Shown: one piece after another, positions 45,756-56,600 of the stretch
Numbering within the stretch: position 1 is the stretch's first letter
Layout: the number at the start of each line of letters is the position of its first letter
From: Plasmodiophora brassicae
Lineage: Eukaryota > Endomyxa > Phytomyxea > Plasmodiophorida > Plasmodiophoridae
Assembly (NCBI GenBank): GCA_039704465.1
Contig: JASFAU010000001.1
Span: forward strand, 992,001-1,056,000
DNA: 64,000 nucleotides
Direction of reading: 5' to 3'
Made by a program: the position numbers and the translations under genes
Notes under the pieces: generated by a model
What the model was told of the DNA's origin: nothing
What the model saw: the letters and a program-made list of their open reading frames with translations, nothing else
Database searches by the model: none

Positions 45756-47253
45756 ATGAACAGTATTGGCGTTGTCGTGTTCTGGGCCGTGCTGGGCGTG
45801 GCGACCTTCACGTATGGCGGGACAGGGCTCGTCCTGTACTGTGCCCGACTAGATCGGTGGCCGATTCGGAGGCGCTTGCCCATGGAGATGCTGGCGGGAA
45901 GCGTGTTCGCGTGGTTGTTCTCGCTGTCGTGCTCAATCACAAACGCGCTCGTCGACTATATGCCGCCGTTCTGGGTCGTGTACTCCAATGCGATCTTCAT
46001 GCAGCTGGCTGCGGACACGTTCACCATCGTGGCATGGACGCTCTGGCTGATGTTTAGCCGAACGCAGGGCCAGTTGAAGATCGCCCGACGCGCAACCGAT
46101 GCTGAGAACGTCGCGCAAACCGTCCGCAGCCTGGCCATCACAAAGGGCCTGCTTCGTCGACGCGCTCGCATTGCATACGTCGTCGGCAATGCCATCGTCT
46201 ACACGGCCATTGCGGTCGGGTACACGTTGAGGCACCCAGACCTGTTCACGTCCGCCGATGCGGACTCGTTCTCGGATCCGACGTCGCCGACTACCACTCT
46301 GGAGAGCATTGGCGTCTACAAGATGGGGGTCAGCATGACTCTTGTCATCATCCTGTCCATCCGCATGCGCATCGTGTCGGATGCGCTCGGCATCAAACGC
46401 AGCCTGAAACGGATCGGCGTGTGCTCCATAGTCGGCGTCGTCATTTACGCGTTCATTGCCCAGCCGATTCGTAGTGCCACGGGAAACGTCGTCGACGTCA
46501 ACTCCGTCGTGGCCATTGTCGTCTGCGCCGTGCTGCTCACATTGTAACGCGACGCTTGCTGCTCGAATATACAGAAAATCGTAATGACCTGCTTTGGCGC
46601 TGGACAGATCCATTCACATTCCGGTAAGGGATTCGTACTCGCAGCAGCCGGACCCCGTCGACCAGACCATGGGCAACCTGGGCCTGTTCGAATCGTTTTT
46701 ATGCTCGTCTGAAGGATTCGAAACCTTCAAGTCAGGAAGACCTGACCATCTTGAGTTTGCCGCGAATCTGACAGCGCTCTTCAGGAAACAGCTGGAGTTG
46801 GAGTTGGCGCTGGAGAATTTATTGTTCTGGGAGGACGTCCAGGAGTACCGGCGAACCTTCACGAACAGCCCAAGGTCAGCGGAAATGGCGCTACGCATCT
46901 ACAGGCGGTACCTGGCACGAAATGCACCCTTCGAGGTGAACCTGGACGGTGACCAGCTCCACCGATTCCAGGTCATCTTCACGCCTGACTGCAACGGAGG
47001 CGACCTTGCTCAGCGAGGCCAGCTGACCAAAGACTTGTTCGACGAAGCGCGTGCGGTTGTTCTAAGGTTGATGTACACGAACTCGTTTGTCAGGTTTCGG
47101 AAGGCACGTCCAGACTCCTGGCAGAACTTTATGGATGGCGCCCGAGAAGATGCCATTCTGGCAGAGCTCGAGACCCATACGACGGGCGTTATCGTCGAAC
47201 CCACCTGGGCTGAAAGCTGTCCTGTACCCCCTCGACCGACGAATCCTCTCTAG
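45756..47253 (+). CDS. 7TM-RGS protein, array copy 4
   Basis: Exons 45756-46543, 46608-46754, 46785-47253; 467 residues. The first intron (64 bases) begins GTAACG; the second is only 30 bases (GTTTGC to TTCAG) and is free of stops and divisible by three, so its retention would simply add ten residues. Seven helices (VVVFWAVLGVATFTYGGTGL first), the DRWPIRRRLPMEMLAGS loop, then an RGS domain with ENLLFWEDVQEYRRTF, APFEVNLDGDQLHRF and LMYTNSFVRFRKARPDSWQNF. The start at 45756 aligns with the other copies; the ATG at 45732 would add eight residues. Function as for copy 1. Confidence 0.87.
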
Positions 47254-48201
47254 CAACGTATAGCGTTCCCGGACCTCAAGCATTGTCTCTGTGTGGTAAA
47301 CAAACACATCATTGCGTGGAAGAAACCATATCGTTGCGTTGCACAACGCATGAGGATGCCCGGAATATGTCCCTGAGAGCGACGAAATGTCTACACCTAT
47401 GGGTGAGGTTAATGCACTCGAATGCATCGAGACGCCCTAACAATTCCGTGAATATTATATTGGCGCTCAACTACGTATACGATGCAATGACCGTATTCGA
47501 GCACCATTCTACAACGCCCGATATCGAAACGACCCGGGCTTGCGCGCAGGCAGCAATGGCAACCGCAAGGTTCGGCAGGCAATCAAAGGTGGCATCATAA
47601 TTTCTTTTCGCAAGATTACGTTTTACTTATCCCCGAGCGCGCCAGCACGTGCTGCACGACGTCAGGCGCGCACTTGCCGAGGATTGTGCAAGGGCGATCG
47701 CAACTAGGTTGCCAGCGTCACCGACGTCCGTGACAAGGGCGCGCCTGACGTCTTGAAGCACAATGCGTATTTCAGCCGCCAACCTCATGGAACCCTCTGG
47801 AGGTTCCTGACTTGCATTGATCTGAACGGTCGAAGGAACGTATATGAACCCCCTGAGAGGACTAGTGCCTGCTACTAAATCTTGGCATACCAACCCACAG
47901 CAGTGCAGGCAGTGCATAGCTATGTGTATGTAGGTAGAATCCAACTATTATTAGCGACCACGTACCGAACTGGTTTGTCAGAGACACCAGCGCCGGCCTG
48001 TATACAGAGCTGGTATAGATGATCGCATTCCAAGGCGATAGCGATGGTGAATGCACCTGGGACGTACAGCGCATGCCAGCCACAGTGCAAAGTTCGACAC
48101 TACGTACACTCGGCCTGTCGGTGTGCCTAATTATAGGTTTTCTGCAGGTTCGTCACTCGTTCCGAGGTCGTCATCAGGTGCTGCCGTGTCGTTCCGCTGT
48201 A
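47254..48201. other. Spacer within the array, one doubtful short frame
   Basis: About 950 bases. A minus-strand frame 47788-47627 starting MRLAAEIRIVLQDVRRALV is helix-like and might be a small gene or exon, but nothing supports it further. A frame open from 48019 runs into the PrsW-like gene and includes a hydrophobic stretch (LGLSVCLIIGF); it may be 5' leader or an N-terminal extension. No remnant of a 7TM-RGS copy is obvious. Confidence 0.35.
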
Positions 48202-49146
48202 ATGGCGACGTCCGCTGGCCGCGCGTTGACGGCCTTGTTCTGGGGCTTGATCCTGTTACTCTGGGTCGTCTTCACAGTTCGCTTCCACAAGTCGTCGTTC
48301 TACCTGTTCCCGATGCTGTTGTCCCCGACTGCTCTCCTGTTCCTGTGGAACGCGCTCCGCCAGCAGCGTAGAGACCGCGTCCATCCCATGACGACCACGG
48401 ATCTGACACTGGTCTACGCGCTCGGGTTCATCTGTACGTTCATCCCCTACGTGCTCAACACGACTACCTCTCGTGTCGCCATGAAAATGGTACTGTCCGG
48501 GCGTGACGCCAAAGACGAGTTGCAGCAGGGAACCTGGAGGATCTACGTGTTCTACCTGATAGCGATTGCAATCTCTCCGGGCGTTTGGGAGGAGTTGTAC
48601 AAGTGGTGGCTAACGTCTGTCGCAGCGAAGCGTCTCGGTCGACCGCGCTCTCGCCTGCAGGTCACCTTGTGTGCCGTCACCAGTGGGTTATCGTTTGCCA
48701 CTGCAGAGAACCTGCTCTATTACTGGCGTGTCATGTCGTGCGAGGGCACGTCGCTGTCCACGATCATGATAAGGACGCTGCTGTGCATCCCGTTTCACGT
48801 TGCCTGCGCCGTCATGTCCGGACAAGCAATATCTCGCATGATCGATCGGCAGCGGCATCGCTTCATGGTCACACTGCCCGGCGTCTGGAAGCAGATGGTC
48901 CTGCACGCGTGCTCGAATTATCTTCTCTTTCTGGCTGGTATGCCACACCTCGGCTTCGAGTCGCCTCCTGGCATGCAGTTGGTTTTCCGCTCCCTGTCAT
49001 TCTTCATCGACGTAATGGTGACCATCTACGTTGCCTATGTCTTTTGGACTGTCGACGACGAACCCTTTAAGGACGACACGGTTGAGCCCAAACATCACAT
49101 CGTGATCGAACCACCGGCCATGCACGCGCCGGCCATGCCGATATGA
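48202..49146 (+). CDS. PrsW-family intramembrane protease-like protein
   Basis: 314 residues from ATG at 48202 (in-frame ATGs at 48019 and 48073 would extend it). Eight or so hydrophobic helices carry the PrsW/M82 motifs: PGVWEELYKWW (the E-E-x-x-K motif), GLSFATAENLLYY (G-x-x-F-A-x-x-E-N), and HVACAVMSGQA (a metal-ligand-type His before helix 6), then VLHACSNYLLF. Bacterial PrsW cleaves anti-sigma factors within the membrane; eukaryotic relatives belong to the same CPBP/PrsW superfamily as CAAX proteases. The metal-ligand Glu and His residues appear present, so an active membrane protease is possible; substrate unknown. It sits inside the 7TM-RGS array on the same strand. Confidence 0.8.
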   Translation: MATSAGRALTALFWGLILLLWVVFTVRFHKSSFYLFPMLLSPTALLFLWNALRQQRRDRVHPMTTTDLTLVYALGFICTFIPYVLNTTTSRVAMKMVLSGRDAKDELQQGTWRIYVFYLIAIAISPGVWEELYKWWLTSVAAKRLGRPRSRLQVTLCAVTSGLSFATAENLLYYWRVMSCEGTSLSTIMIRTLLCIPFHVACAVMSGQAISRMIDRQRHRFMVTLPGVWKQMVLHACSNYLLFLAGMPHLGFESPPGMQLVFRSLSFFIDVMVTIYVAYVFWTVDDEPFKDDTVEPKHHIVIEPPAMHAPAMPI

Positions 49147-49332
49147 CATGTTCGCATTCGTGTGCGAATATGACCGCTAAGGGATCAGTCCAGAACGATT
49201 TTGTAACTACAGTCAAACGGCCACCATTGGCATTTGGCCTCATTCGAACAGTCCGGCCCAGGCGATACGACCGTACACGTTTTTATTAGTTCTATATAGG
49301 AAGAGATCGAGGTACCCGGAGGGGGCTCAGCG

Positions 49333-50826
49333 ATGAAGAGCGTCGGCGTGGAGGCCTTCTTGTTCGCCTTGGGTGTCGCAATTTTCGTATACGGTGGGGT
49401 TGGGCTGGTCCTCTTCTGCCTCCGGATGGACCGATGGCCAATTCGGCAGCGACTCCCAATGGAGATGCTGGCTGGGAGCCTGTTCGCCTGGATCTTTGCA
49501 CTCTCACTGTATGCCACGAACGAGTACTACGACCGCGTCCCGTTTTTCTGGAGTGCCTTCCTGCCAACGTTCTTCATGGTGCTCGCTGCCGATACGTTCA
49601 CCATCGCGGCGCTGACGCTCTGGCTGATGTTCAACCGGACGCAGAGCCAGCTGAAGATTGTGCAGGCAATGGACAAGGCGGATAGCGTTGTGACAGATGC
49701 TCCCAAGCTAACGATTGCGCACGGCTTGCTCGATCGACGACCCCGCATCGCCTACGTCGTGGTCAACGCCATCGTCTACGCCATTGTGGAGTTCTGGTAT
49801 GCGTCAAGATACCCAGGGCTGTTCACCGCGTTGAACGACAACACGTACGCGGACCCGACATCTCCCGCGTCCACACTCGTGAACATTGGTGTGTACAAGA
49901 TGGGCGTTAGCATGGTCCTGATCATCATTCTATCGTACCGGATGCGGATTGTATCCGATTCTCTCGGCATCAAACGGTGCCTGAAACAGATCGGTCTGTG
50001 CTCCCTCGTCGGCGTCGTCATGTACGCCTTCGCAATCCGACCGATCACGAGTGCCACTGGACACATGGTCAGCGTCAATACCGTCGTCGGTATCGTCTGC
50101 TGCACCGCGTTGCTCACATTGTAACGCGGATCGTCTGTGGTCGTTGCCGAGAAACGATCTAAACGTTTGCTGTCTGGTGAACAGTTCCATTCATATTCCC
50201 CTGTGGCATTCATATTCGCAGCCCCCTGTCGCTCTCGACGGCGCAACCGACGATATCGGTTTGTTTGAAAGGTTCTTGTCTACGCCAGCAGGCTTCGAAG
50301 CGTTCAGGCAAGAGACGTCGGGGCACCCTCGTTGAAGTGCTTATATCCGTTTGACAGGAAACAGTTGGAGCTGGAGTTCTCCCTGGAGAATCTGCTGTTC
50401 TGGAAGGCTGTCCAGGATTACCGTCGAACGTTTGTCGAAAACTCGTTGAAGTCGGCTGCGATGGCATGTCATATCTTCAGGCAGTACCTAGCACCATATG
50501 CACCGTTCGAGTTGAACCTAGACGGCGACCCGACCTGCCAGTTCGGAAATGTCTTCACGCCCGGATGCACCGAAGGCGACCTGATTCAACGAGGGATGCT
50601 CGTGAAAGGCCTGTTCGACAAGGCGTCTACAGTTGTCTTATCGTTGATGTTTACGAATACGCTGGGCAGGTTCCGCGTGGCCAACCCAGGCGCATGGAAC
50701 AGCTTTATCGATACTGTCAAAGAGGACGCCATCCTTGCTCAGTTCGAATCATCCAATACGAGTACCATTCTCGTTAAACCACGTCCACAAGGGGACAAAC
50801 GAACTAGCACCAGCATCGCATTCTAA
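49333..50826 (+). CDS. 7TM-RGS protein, array copy 5
   Basis: Exons 49333-50120, 50185-50316, 50358-50826; 462 residues; introns 64 and 41 bases. Seven helices begin AFLFALGVAIFVYGGVGLVL, with DRWPIRQRLPMEMLAGS, LWLMFNRTQ and GVYKMGVSMVLIIILSYRMR. The RGS domain contains FERFLSTPAGFEAF, ENLLFWKAVQDYRRTF, APFELNLDGDPTCQF and LMFTNTLGRFRVANPGAWNSF. The usual EVNLD reads ELNLD, keeping the Asn. It is separated from copy 4 by the PrsW-like gene. Likely G-alpha GTPase-activating membrane protein; differences between copies concentrate in extracellular loops, consistent with different ligands (inference). Confidence 0.87.
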
Positions 50827-51010
50827 TTGTACCTCTAACTATTATACCACGATAAACCCGTATTGTACGTTGTTCAGTCCTGGGATTGGCGACGACGCTA
50901 TTGTCAGCGTGTGCCGTATCTGCACAGGCTGGCACACAAAGCTGAAACCAAATATTATGGGTGTATTGGCCACGTAGTTACATTGGTGGCTAGAGGTCGC
51001 CGCCGTACGT

Positions 51011-52990
51011 TTAGTCGACTTCTTCGACAACAGGTCCACGGCCACTTGCCGACCCAGGCATCGATCCGGTCGGGCCACACCGCCCGTTGCCGCTGTTGCC
51101 AGCGTGTTGCTTGGCGAGGATCCCGTTGCAGAACTGCTCCATCTCGTGCTGCTTGGCTTGCAACTCTTCAACACTGGCCGTTTCGCCGTGCTGGTCGAGC
51201 CAGGCGGTCGCCTCGCGCACCGCCCCGTCGAGCTGGTCACGATCCACCTGCGCTATGGACTCGCCTTGTTCAGCGATCATGTTGCGGATGCTGTAGACGT
51301 AATTCTCGGCGTGGTTCTTCGCCTCGACACGCGCCCTGTGGGCGTCGTCGTCAGCCTTGTACTTCTCGGCCTCCCGAACCATCTTCTCGATGTCGGCGTT
51401 GGACAGGCGCGACTTATCGTTGGTGATGGTGATCTTGTGCGACTTGCCGGTCGACTTGTCCTCGGCGCTGACATTCAGGATGCCGTTGGCGTCGAGGTCG
51501 AACGTGACCTCGATCTGGGGCACACCACGTGGCTTCGGCGGGATGCCCGTCAGCTGGAACTTGCCCAGCAGATTGTTGTCCCTCGTCCGCGATCGCTCCC
51601 CTTCGAAGACCTGAATGTCGACCGCGGGCTGATTGTCAGCGTACGTTGAGAAGGTCTGCGTCTTCTTGCACGGGACGGTGGTGTTCCTCGGGATCAGCGT
51701 CGTCATGACGCCGCCGGCCGTCTCAATGCCCAGCGACAGCGGCGCCACGTCCAGCAAGAGCAGGTCGTTCGCCTGACCCGTTGCCGTTCCCGTCAGGATG
51801 GCCGCCTGGACGGCCGCCCCGAATGCCACCGCCTCGTCCGGGTTGATCGACTGGCACAACGTCTTCCCGCCAAAGTACGACGACAGCATGGCCTGGATCT
51901 TGGGGATCCGCGTCGACCCGCCGACCAGGACCACCTCGTCGACCTGCGACTTGCTGATGCCCGAGTCCTTCAGCACCTGGTCCACCGGGCCCAGGCACTT
52001 GTCGAACAGGTCCTGGCACAGCGCCTCGAATCGCGCCCGAGTGATCGTCGAGCTGAAGTCGGCGCCGTCGTGCAACGAATCGACTTCGATCGTGGCCTGC
52101 GTCGACGACGACAGAGCGCGTTTCGCCTTCTCACATTGCGTTCGCAGGCGACGAAGAGCGCGCTGGTTGCCGGTCAGGTCGGCGCCGCGGTTCTTGCGTT
52201 TGAATTCGTCCACGAAGTGCTGCACGAGGCGGTCGTCGAAGTCCTCGCCGCCCAGGTGCGTGTTGCCGGCCGTGGCCTTCACCTCGAAGACGCCGCCGTC
52301 CATCGTCAGCAACGACACGTCGAAGGTGCCGCCACCCAGGTCGAAGATTAGGACGTTGTGCTCGCCGGGCTGGCGGGACCCGGGGCCGCCCTTGTCCAGG
52401 CCGTAGGCGATGGCCGCTGCCGTTGGCTCGTTGATGATACGAAGGACGTTCAGGCCAGCAATGCGACCGGCGTCCTTCGTGGCCTGCCGCTGAGCGTCGT
52501 TGAAGTAGGCCGGGCAGGTGATGACAGCATCGGTGACGGGTTGGCCCAGGTACGCCTCCGCCGTCTCCTTCATCTTGGTCAGGACCATCGACGAGATCTC
52601 CTCCGGCTTGAACAGCTTCGTCTGGCCCTGGTGCTCGACCTTGATGACTGGGCGCCCAGCATCGCCTTCGACAACGGCGAACGGCCACAGCTTCCGATCC
52701 GACTGAACGGTCGGGTCGGCGAACTTGCGACCGATCAGGCGCTTGGCATCGAAGATCGTGTTGGTCGGGTTCCGAGCCGCCTGGTTCTTGGCGGCGTCGC
52801 CGATCAGGCGTTCGGTGTCAGTGAACGCCACCCAGGACGGTGTTGTGCGGTTGCCTTGGTCGTTGGCGATGATCTCAACGCTCCCGTTCTTCCAGACGCC
52901 AACACAGGAATACGTCGTTCCCAGGTCGATACCGATAGCAACCTTGTTGCTGTTGTTGCTGTTGTTGCTGTTGCTCTTGTTGTTCGTCAT
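51011..52990 (-). CDS. Cytosolic HSP70 chaperone
   Basis: 659 residues, intronless, from ATG at 52990 to TAA at 51011. The protein starts with an Asn/Ser-rich leader then [17 protein letters not shown], the ATPase signature; [14 protein letters not shown] and [14 protein letters not shown] are the other HSP70 signatures. The substrate-binding domain ([20 protein letters not shown]) and lid follow, ending GPVVEEVD, the EEVD motif of cytosolic/nuclear HSP70 that binds TPR co-chaperones. Upstream of the start are a TATA-like box and several heat-shock elements, so it is probably stress-inducible; lack of introns fits that, since splicing fails under heat stress. Strong G/C third-position bias points to high expression. 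Confidence 0.97.
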   Translation of the reverse strand: MTNNKSNSNNSNNSNKVAIGIDLGTTYSCVGVWKNGSVEIIANDQGNRTTPSWVAFTDTERLIGDAAKNQAARNPTNTIFDAKRLIGRKFADPTVQSDRKLWPFAVVEGDAGRPVIKVEHQGQTKLFKPEEISSMVLTKMKETAEAYLGQPVTDAVITCPAYFNDAQRQATKDAGRIAGLNVLRIINEPTAAAIAYGLDKGGPGSRQPGEHNVLIFDLGGGTFDVSLLTMDGGVFEVKATAGNTHLGGEDFDDRLVQHFVDEFKRKNRGADLTGNQRALRRLRTQCEKAKRALSSSTQATIEVDSLHDGADFSSTITRARFEALCQDLFDKCLGPVDQVLKDSGISKSQVDEVVLVGGSTRIPKIQAMLSSYFGGKTLCQSINPDEAVAFGAAVQAAILTGTATGQANDLLLLDVAPLSLGIETAGGVMTTLIPRNTTVPCKKTQTFSTYADNQPAVDIQVFEGERSRTRDNNLLGKFQLTGIPPKPRGVPQIEVTFDLDANGILNVSAEDKSTGKSHKITITNDKSRLSNADIEKMVREAEKYKADDDAHRARVEAKNHAENYVYSIRNMIAEQGESIAQVDRDQLDGAVREATAWLDQHGETASVEELQAKQHEMEQFCNGILAKQHAGNSGNGRCGPTGSMPGSASGRGPVVEEVD

Positions 52991-53052
52991 GATGGTTGTG
53001 CACTTGATGTACTGTGATTTCCTCAATGCTCTGAGGTGCCTAATTGCTGACG

Positions 53053-53061
53053 TTTATATAC
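53053..53061 (-). promoter_or_regulatory. TATA box of the HSP70 gene
   Basis: On the minus strand the sequence reads GTATATAAA, about 63 bases upstream of the HSP70 ATG, placing a transcription start near 53025. It directly precedes the heat-shock elements. Confidence 0.7.
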
Positions 53062-53063
53062 CC

Positions 53064-53168
53064 TTCGGAATATTCCCAAGAACATTCTTCCGAAAGTTCG
53101 CACGACTAGTGAACATTCCACGAATTCGATCGTCAGGCGCAGAGCGAAATAAACAATCAAGAACATTC
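53064..53168 (-). promoter_or_regulatory. Cluster of heat-shock elements
   Basis: Inverted nGAAn units at two-base spacing: TTCGGAATATTC at 53064-53075, GAACATTCTTCCGAAAGTTC at 53080-53099, GAACATTCCACGAATTC at 53111-53127 and GAACATTC at 53161-53168. This is the canonical HSF1 binding pattern, immediately upstream of the HSP70 TATA box. Confidence 0.85.
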
Positions 53169-53171
53169 GCG

Positions 53172-53623
53172 TCATGGTCCTTGTGCATAGGTGCAATCGA
53201 TTTCATCTTGATGAGTTTCTCCACGGTGATGGCCGGCGCATTCACAGTGCGCATAAGGCGACCACTACGGTCATGGGCTTGTGGATGCGACACTGTTCCC
53301 GGTTACGTTCATACAACACCGAATGTGCCGTATCTCATTCCGAATTGCGAAGCCAAATGGTGTTTGGCCTGTTCAGTACTCGGGAGGGGGACCACCGGGG
53401 AACCGCATGGTGATGTAACCCTTTTTTTGCCCCGGGATCTCGTTCCCGATCAGCTCCGCCACACCGCGGCCTGGTCTGTGTCCTCCCCGACGTTGACGTT
53501 ACGCCGTGGCCTTCATTTTGGATGGCGGTGACAGCGAACAACGAATTTCGCACCGCAACGTGATGTCGTAGCGGGCGATGGCGGCCAGGAGGATCTGACA
53601 GGGCACTGGTTAGCGTTGCGGCG
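53172..53623. other. Divergent intergenic region
   Basis: About 450 bases between the HSP70 promoter and the start of the kinase-ANTH gene on the opposite strand. It holds a T-run (CCTTTTTTTGCCCC at 53420); no coding sequence supported. Confidence 0.4.
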
Positions 53624-56600
53624 ATGGGTGCCGTGCAAGGCAAGGTCGTCGAAGTCGGTTCTCGCAAACTGGTCATCCAAGTGCAACTGAAATCATCGGG
53701 TCCGAGTCGTTGCAGACAGTTGTCTGAGGTGATATGTTGACGGTGGCTGTGCTCAGGAAAAGATAGGCATTTGTATCTGGCGAAAGACAGCAATGGGCAG
53801 ACGTTCGTTGTCAAACGGACAATCGTCAAGAAGGGCCTAACAGACGTGTTCGCGCGAGCGAAGTGGGAGGCCGACCTCTATGTAGGTTTCCTTGGCGTTA
53901 TGTCCATCGGGTCGCTAAACGCGTCGACTGGTCTTTTAGCAAAAGCTTCCTAAGCACAAGCACTTGCTGACGTGTTACGGATTGAAGCGGTTTGCTGACA
54001 AGGACGGCAACTCCGAAAGCATTCTCATCCTGGAGTACTGTGCTGGCGGGTCTCTGAAACACCATATGGCGAAACGGGGAGCGACGCTGCCTGTTCCTGA
54101 GGCTATGCGTGTTATGCGTCATATGTGCAGTGTGCTGTACTTCCTTCATGGATGCGACCCGCCCGTTGTGCACCTGGGTGTGCGGACCGACAACATCTTC
54201 CTGCATTCCGATGGATCGTGGATGCTGGGTGATCTGGGATACAGCGCTTCGTCGCCCATCAAATGCAGCGGAAAGGACGAACTGAGGAAGTTTGAACAGC
54301 TCATTGACGTGCCTCGGGCGTACCGGTCTCCAGAAATCGTCGCCATTCGAAAAACCAGGATCGTTGACGTGCAAGCCGACATTTGGGCTCTTGGCGTTGT
54401 CCTTTATGTTATGCTCTTCGGCAGGTTCCCTTTTGAAGACAAGCCGGCAATTGTTGCCGGGCAGTATGACGTCCCTCGCTCTCCTGCTTACGAGAAACCG
54501 GTCATCGATCTTCTTGATTCCATGCTTCAGATTACGCCGTCCGATCGGCCTGATATCCGAAATCTTCATCGAACGGTCGTTGAGCTCTATGATCATTATT
54601 CCTCTATGCAATCAGTGGGCCCATCTCCCGTCGTGGTGGCGGACACCGCTCTGGCACACACATGGGGACACAACCTGATTGACCGGAGCGCGACTCCTCC
54701 TCCGGTCCGCCCGCCCTCACCTGCCGCGTCGCCGAGCGCTGCTACGGCGAGGATCACCGCCGATGTTACCGCCTGGACGCTGAAGGCCATCAGCCCTTAC
54801 ATGGTACCTCCCAAAGCGAAGTACGTTCGGCGTATGGTCATCTTGGCGTGGGAGCAGCAAGAATCGGGGAACGCCTTCATATTGCCAGGAATGTTCGAAT
54901 GCTTGTTCCGCGCTCCAGTGTTCGTCAATGGCGTGGTTGCCTACAAATCGCTACAGCTCGTTCACAAGCTCCTGCAAGAAGGGCCACCACGACTCACCTC
55001 GTTGGCTCTGCAGCACCGGTCGTTTCTACTCACAATCGCTGAACGATGGCGGTCGCAGCAGAACGAAGTGGAACCTTGGCTCTCCGCGACACTGATCGCG
55101 TATGCACATCTACTCGAACAGCGCTTGCTCTTCATTCGCGATTCGTTTGTCTTCGAGAGCAATTTCAGCATGTCAGCCTACATAACCCGAGCCCAGAAGG
55201 AGAACGCGCTGGCCTCGTTCCACGCCGACATCTGGTTCGCGAGATGCATCGATGTTATGCAGCGAATGCTGGAGCTCGGGGTCCAAATGGTTTCGGTCGC
55301 TTTTCTATCAATGGTAGGGCTGCGTTACGACGAGCAACGCCGTGATTGCTGACGTGTGTCACAGGGAACCAGCGGAGTTGGTCCATCGAAACAGCACTTA
55401 CTGTTTCGAGAAACCGTTCTCGTTCCGTTGCTGGACGACCTATTTGCAATATTCTCTGCAGTCACGTTTCTGTTCGGCATCGTCGCTGAAACCGCTGTTT
55501 TGCATCACACCGACCTGGGCGAAACCAAGCGCTTGTATCAGTCGTTTTTCTCCCGGTTGCAGTCGGTGCTTACCAGAGCATCCAAATCGACGCTTGTCGC
55601 CACCCTGCAACGGTTTCCTGCCCTTCCAGCCGAACCACCGGAGCCGACGATGAACTCTTCGGTGTACCCAGTCCCGTCGAACATTCCTGGGATGGCTTCG
55701 CATAACCTGGAGCACTGTGAGCTGCTGAGGTCCCTGTTCGTTTCGCGCATCGAAGAGTTTCAGAAATCTGCCGGTCGTGTGATTCGTCATAGCTCGAAGG
55801 CATCGACAGCTCCTGCCATACGCCCACATGAGACATCGCTCGGGGATCTCCAGGATCTGTTCGCTTTTGACGACAATAATGTGTTCCTAGCTGCTCATGA
55901 GCAGCCTTCATCCCCTACGGCCGCCGGCATTACCAATTCGTCACCGCCATCCCCAACACAGTCTCGAAGGCCTCGGACGTGGTCGAAATCATCGCGTGCA
56001 AGGTAAGCCAAACTGTGCATGTAACACGAGAAACACCTCGGTTAATAGTGTGGCCCTCTGTAGGTCTAGGACTCCTTCAGGCTTCGACTGGGACCAAACA
56101 GAGCACGACTGGAAACCCGCAGATGTTGCAGTTGAGTGGACCCCGGTTACGTCAACATCAGGGCGTTTCAGTGCGGCCGCGATTGCCAGGCCTTCGGTAC
56201 ATCCTTCGCGCGCTACTGTGCATCTTTTGTTTACGTACTCTTGCAGATTGTCGTGTCGCCGATGCCTCCGTTACTTTCAAACAATGACATCAACGGTCAT
56301 ACGCCTCGCGCCCGATCCCCACAACAGGTTCCGTCTCCTCGCTCCAACAAGTCGTCCCCTTTCGACGACAAGACCGCAGACACCACCGCCAAGCGGCTAG
56401 TTGTTCAGCCTTCGGGAGGAAATGTGCAGGACGCCGTCAATTATAGACTGCCTTTGTCGTTGACGGTGAAGGACGAGGACCAGGAAAACCCGTTCGTCAT
56501 TATTGAGAAGAGCATGAAAGCCCAAGCCAGCAGTCCTACGAGTCGGAGCACGTCCCCAGTCAAAGGCTCCCGTGAACGGTCTTCGGACGAGGACGTCACT

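Larger units (their letters stand above)
41001..50826 (+). repeat. Tandem array of five 7TM-RGS genes
   Basis: Five same-strand paralogues, each about 1.5 kb: 41001-42516, 42887-44381, 44502-45606 (pseudogene), 45756-47253 and 49333-50826. They share the seven-helix core with DRWPIRQRLPMEMLAGS, LWLMFNRTQ, RRPRIAYVV and GVYKMG, the same two intron positions, and a C-terminal RGS domain. A PrsW-type protease gene (48202-49146) sits between the fourth and fifth copies. The array arose by unequal duplication (inference). Confidence 0.9.

Noticed and set aside
51104..52406. Long plus-strand frames opposite HSP70 (for example 51104-51649 and 51798-52406).
   Set aside because: Antisense shadows of a highly codon-biased gene; no motif or start context supports them.
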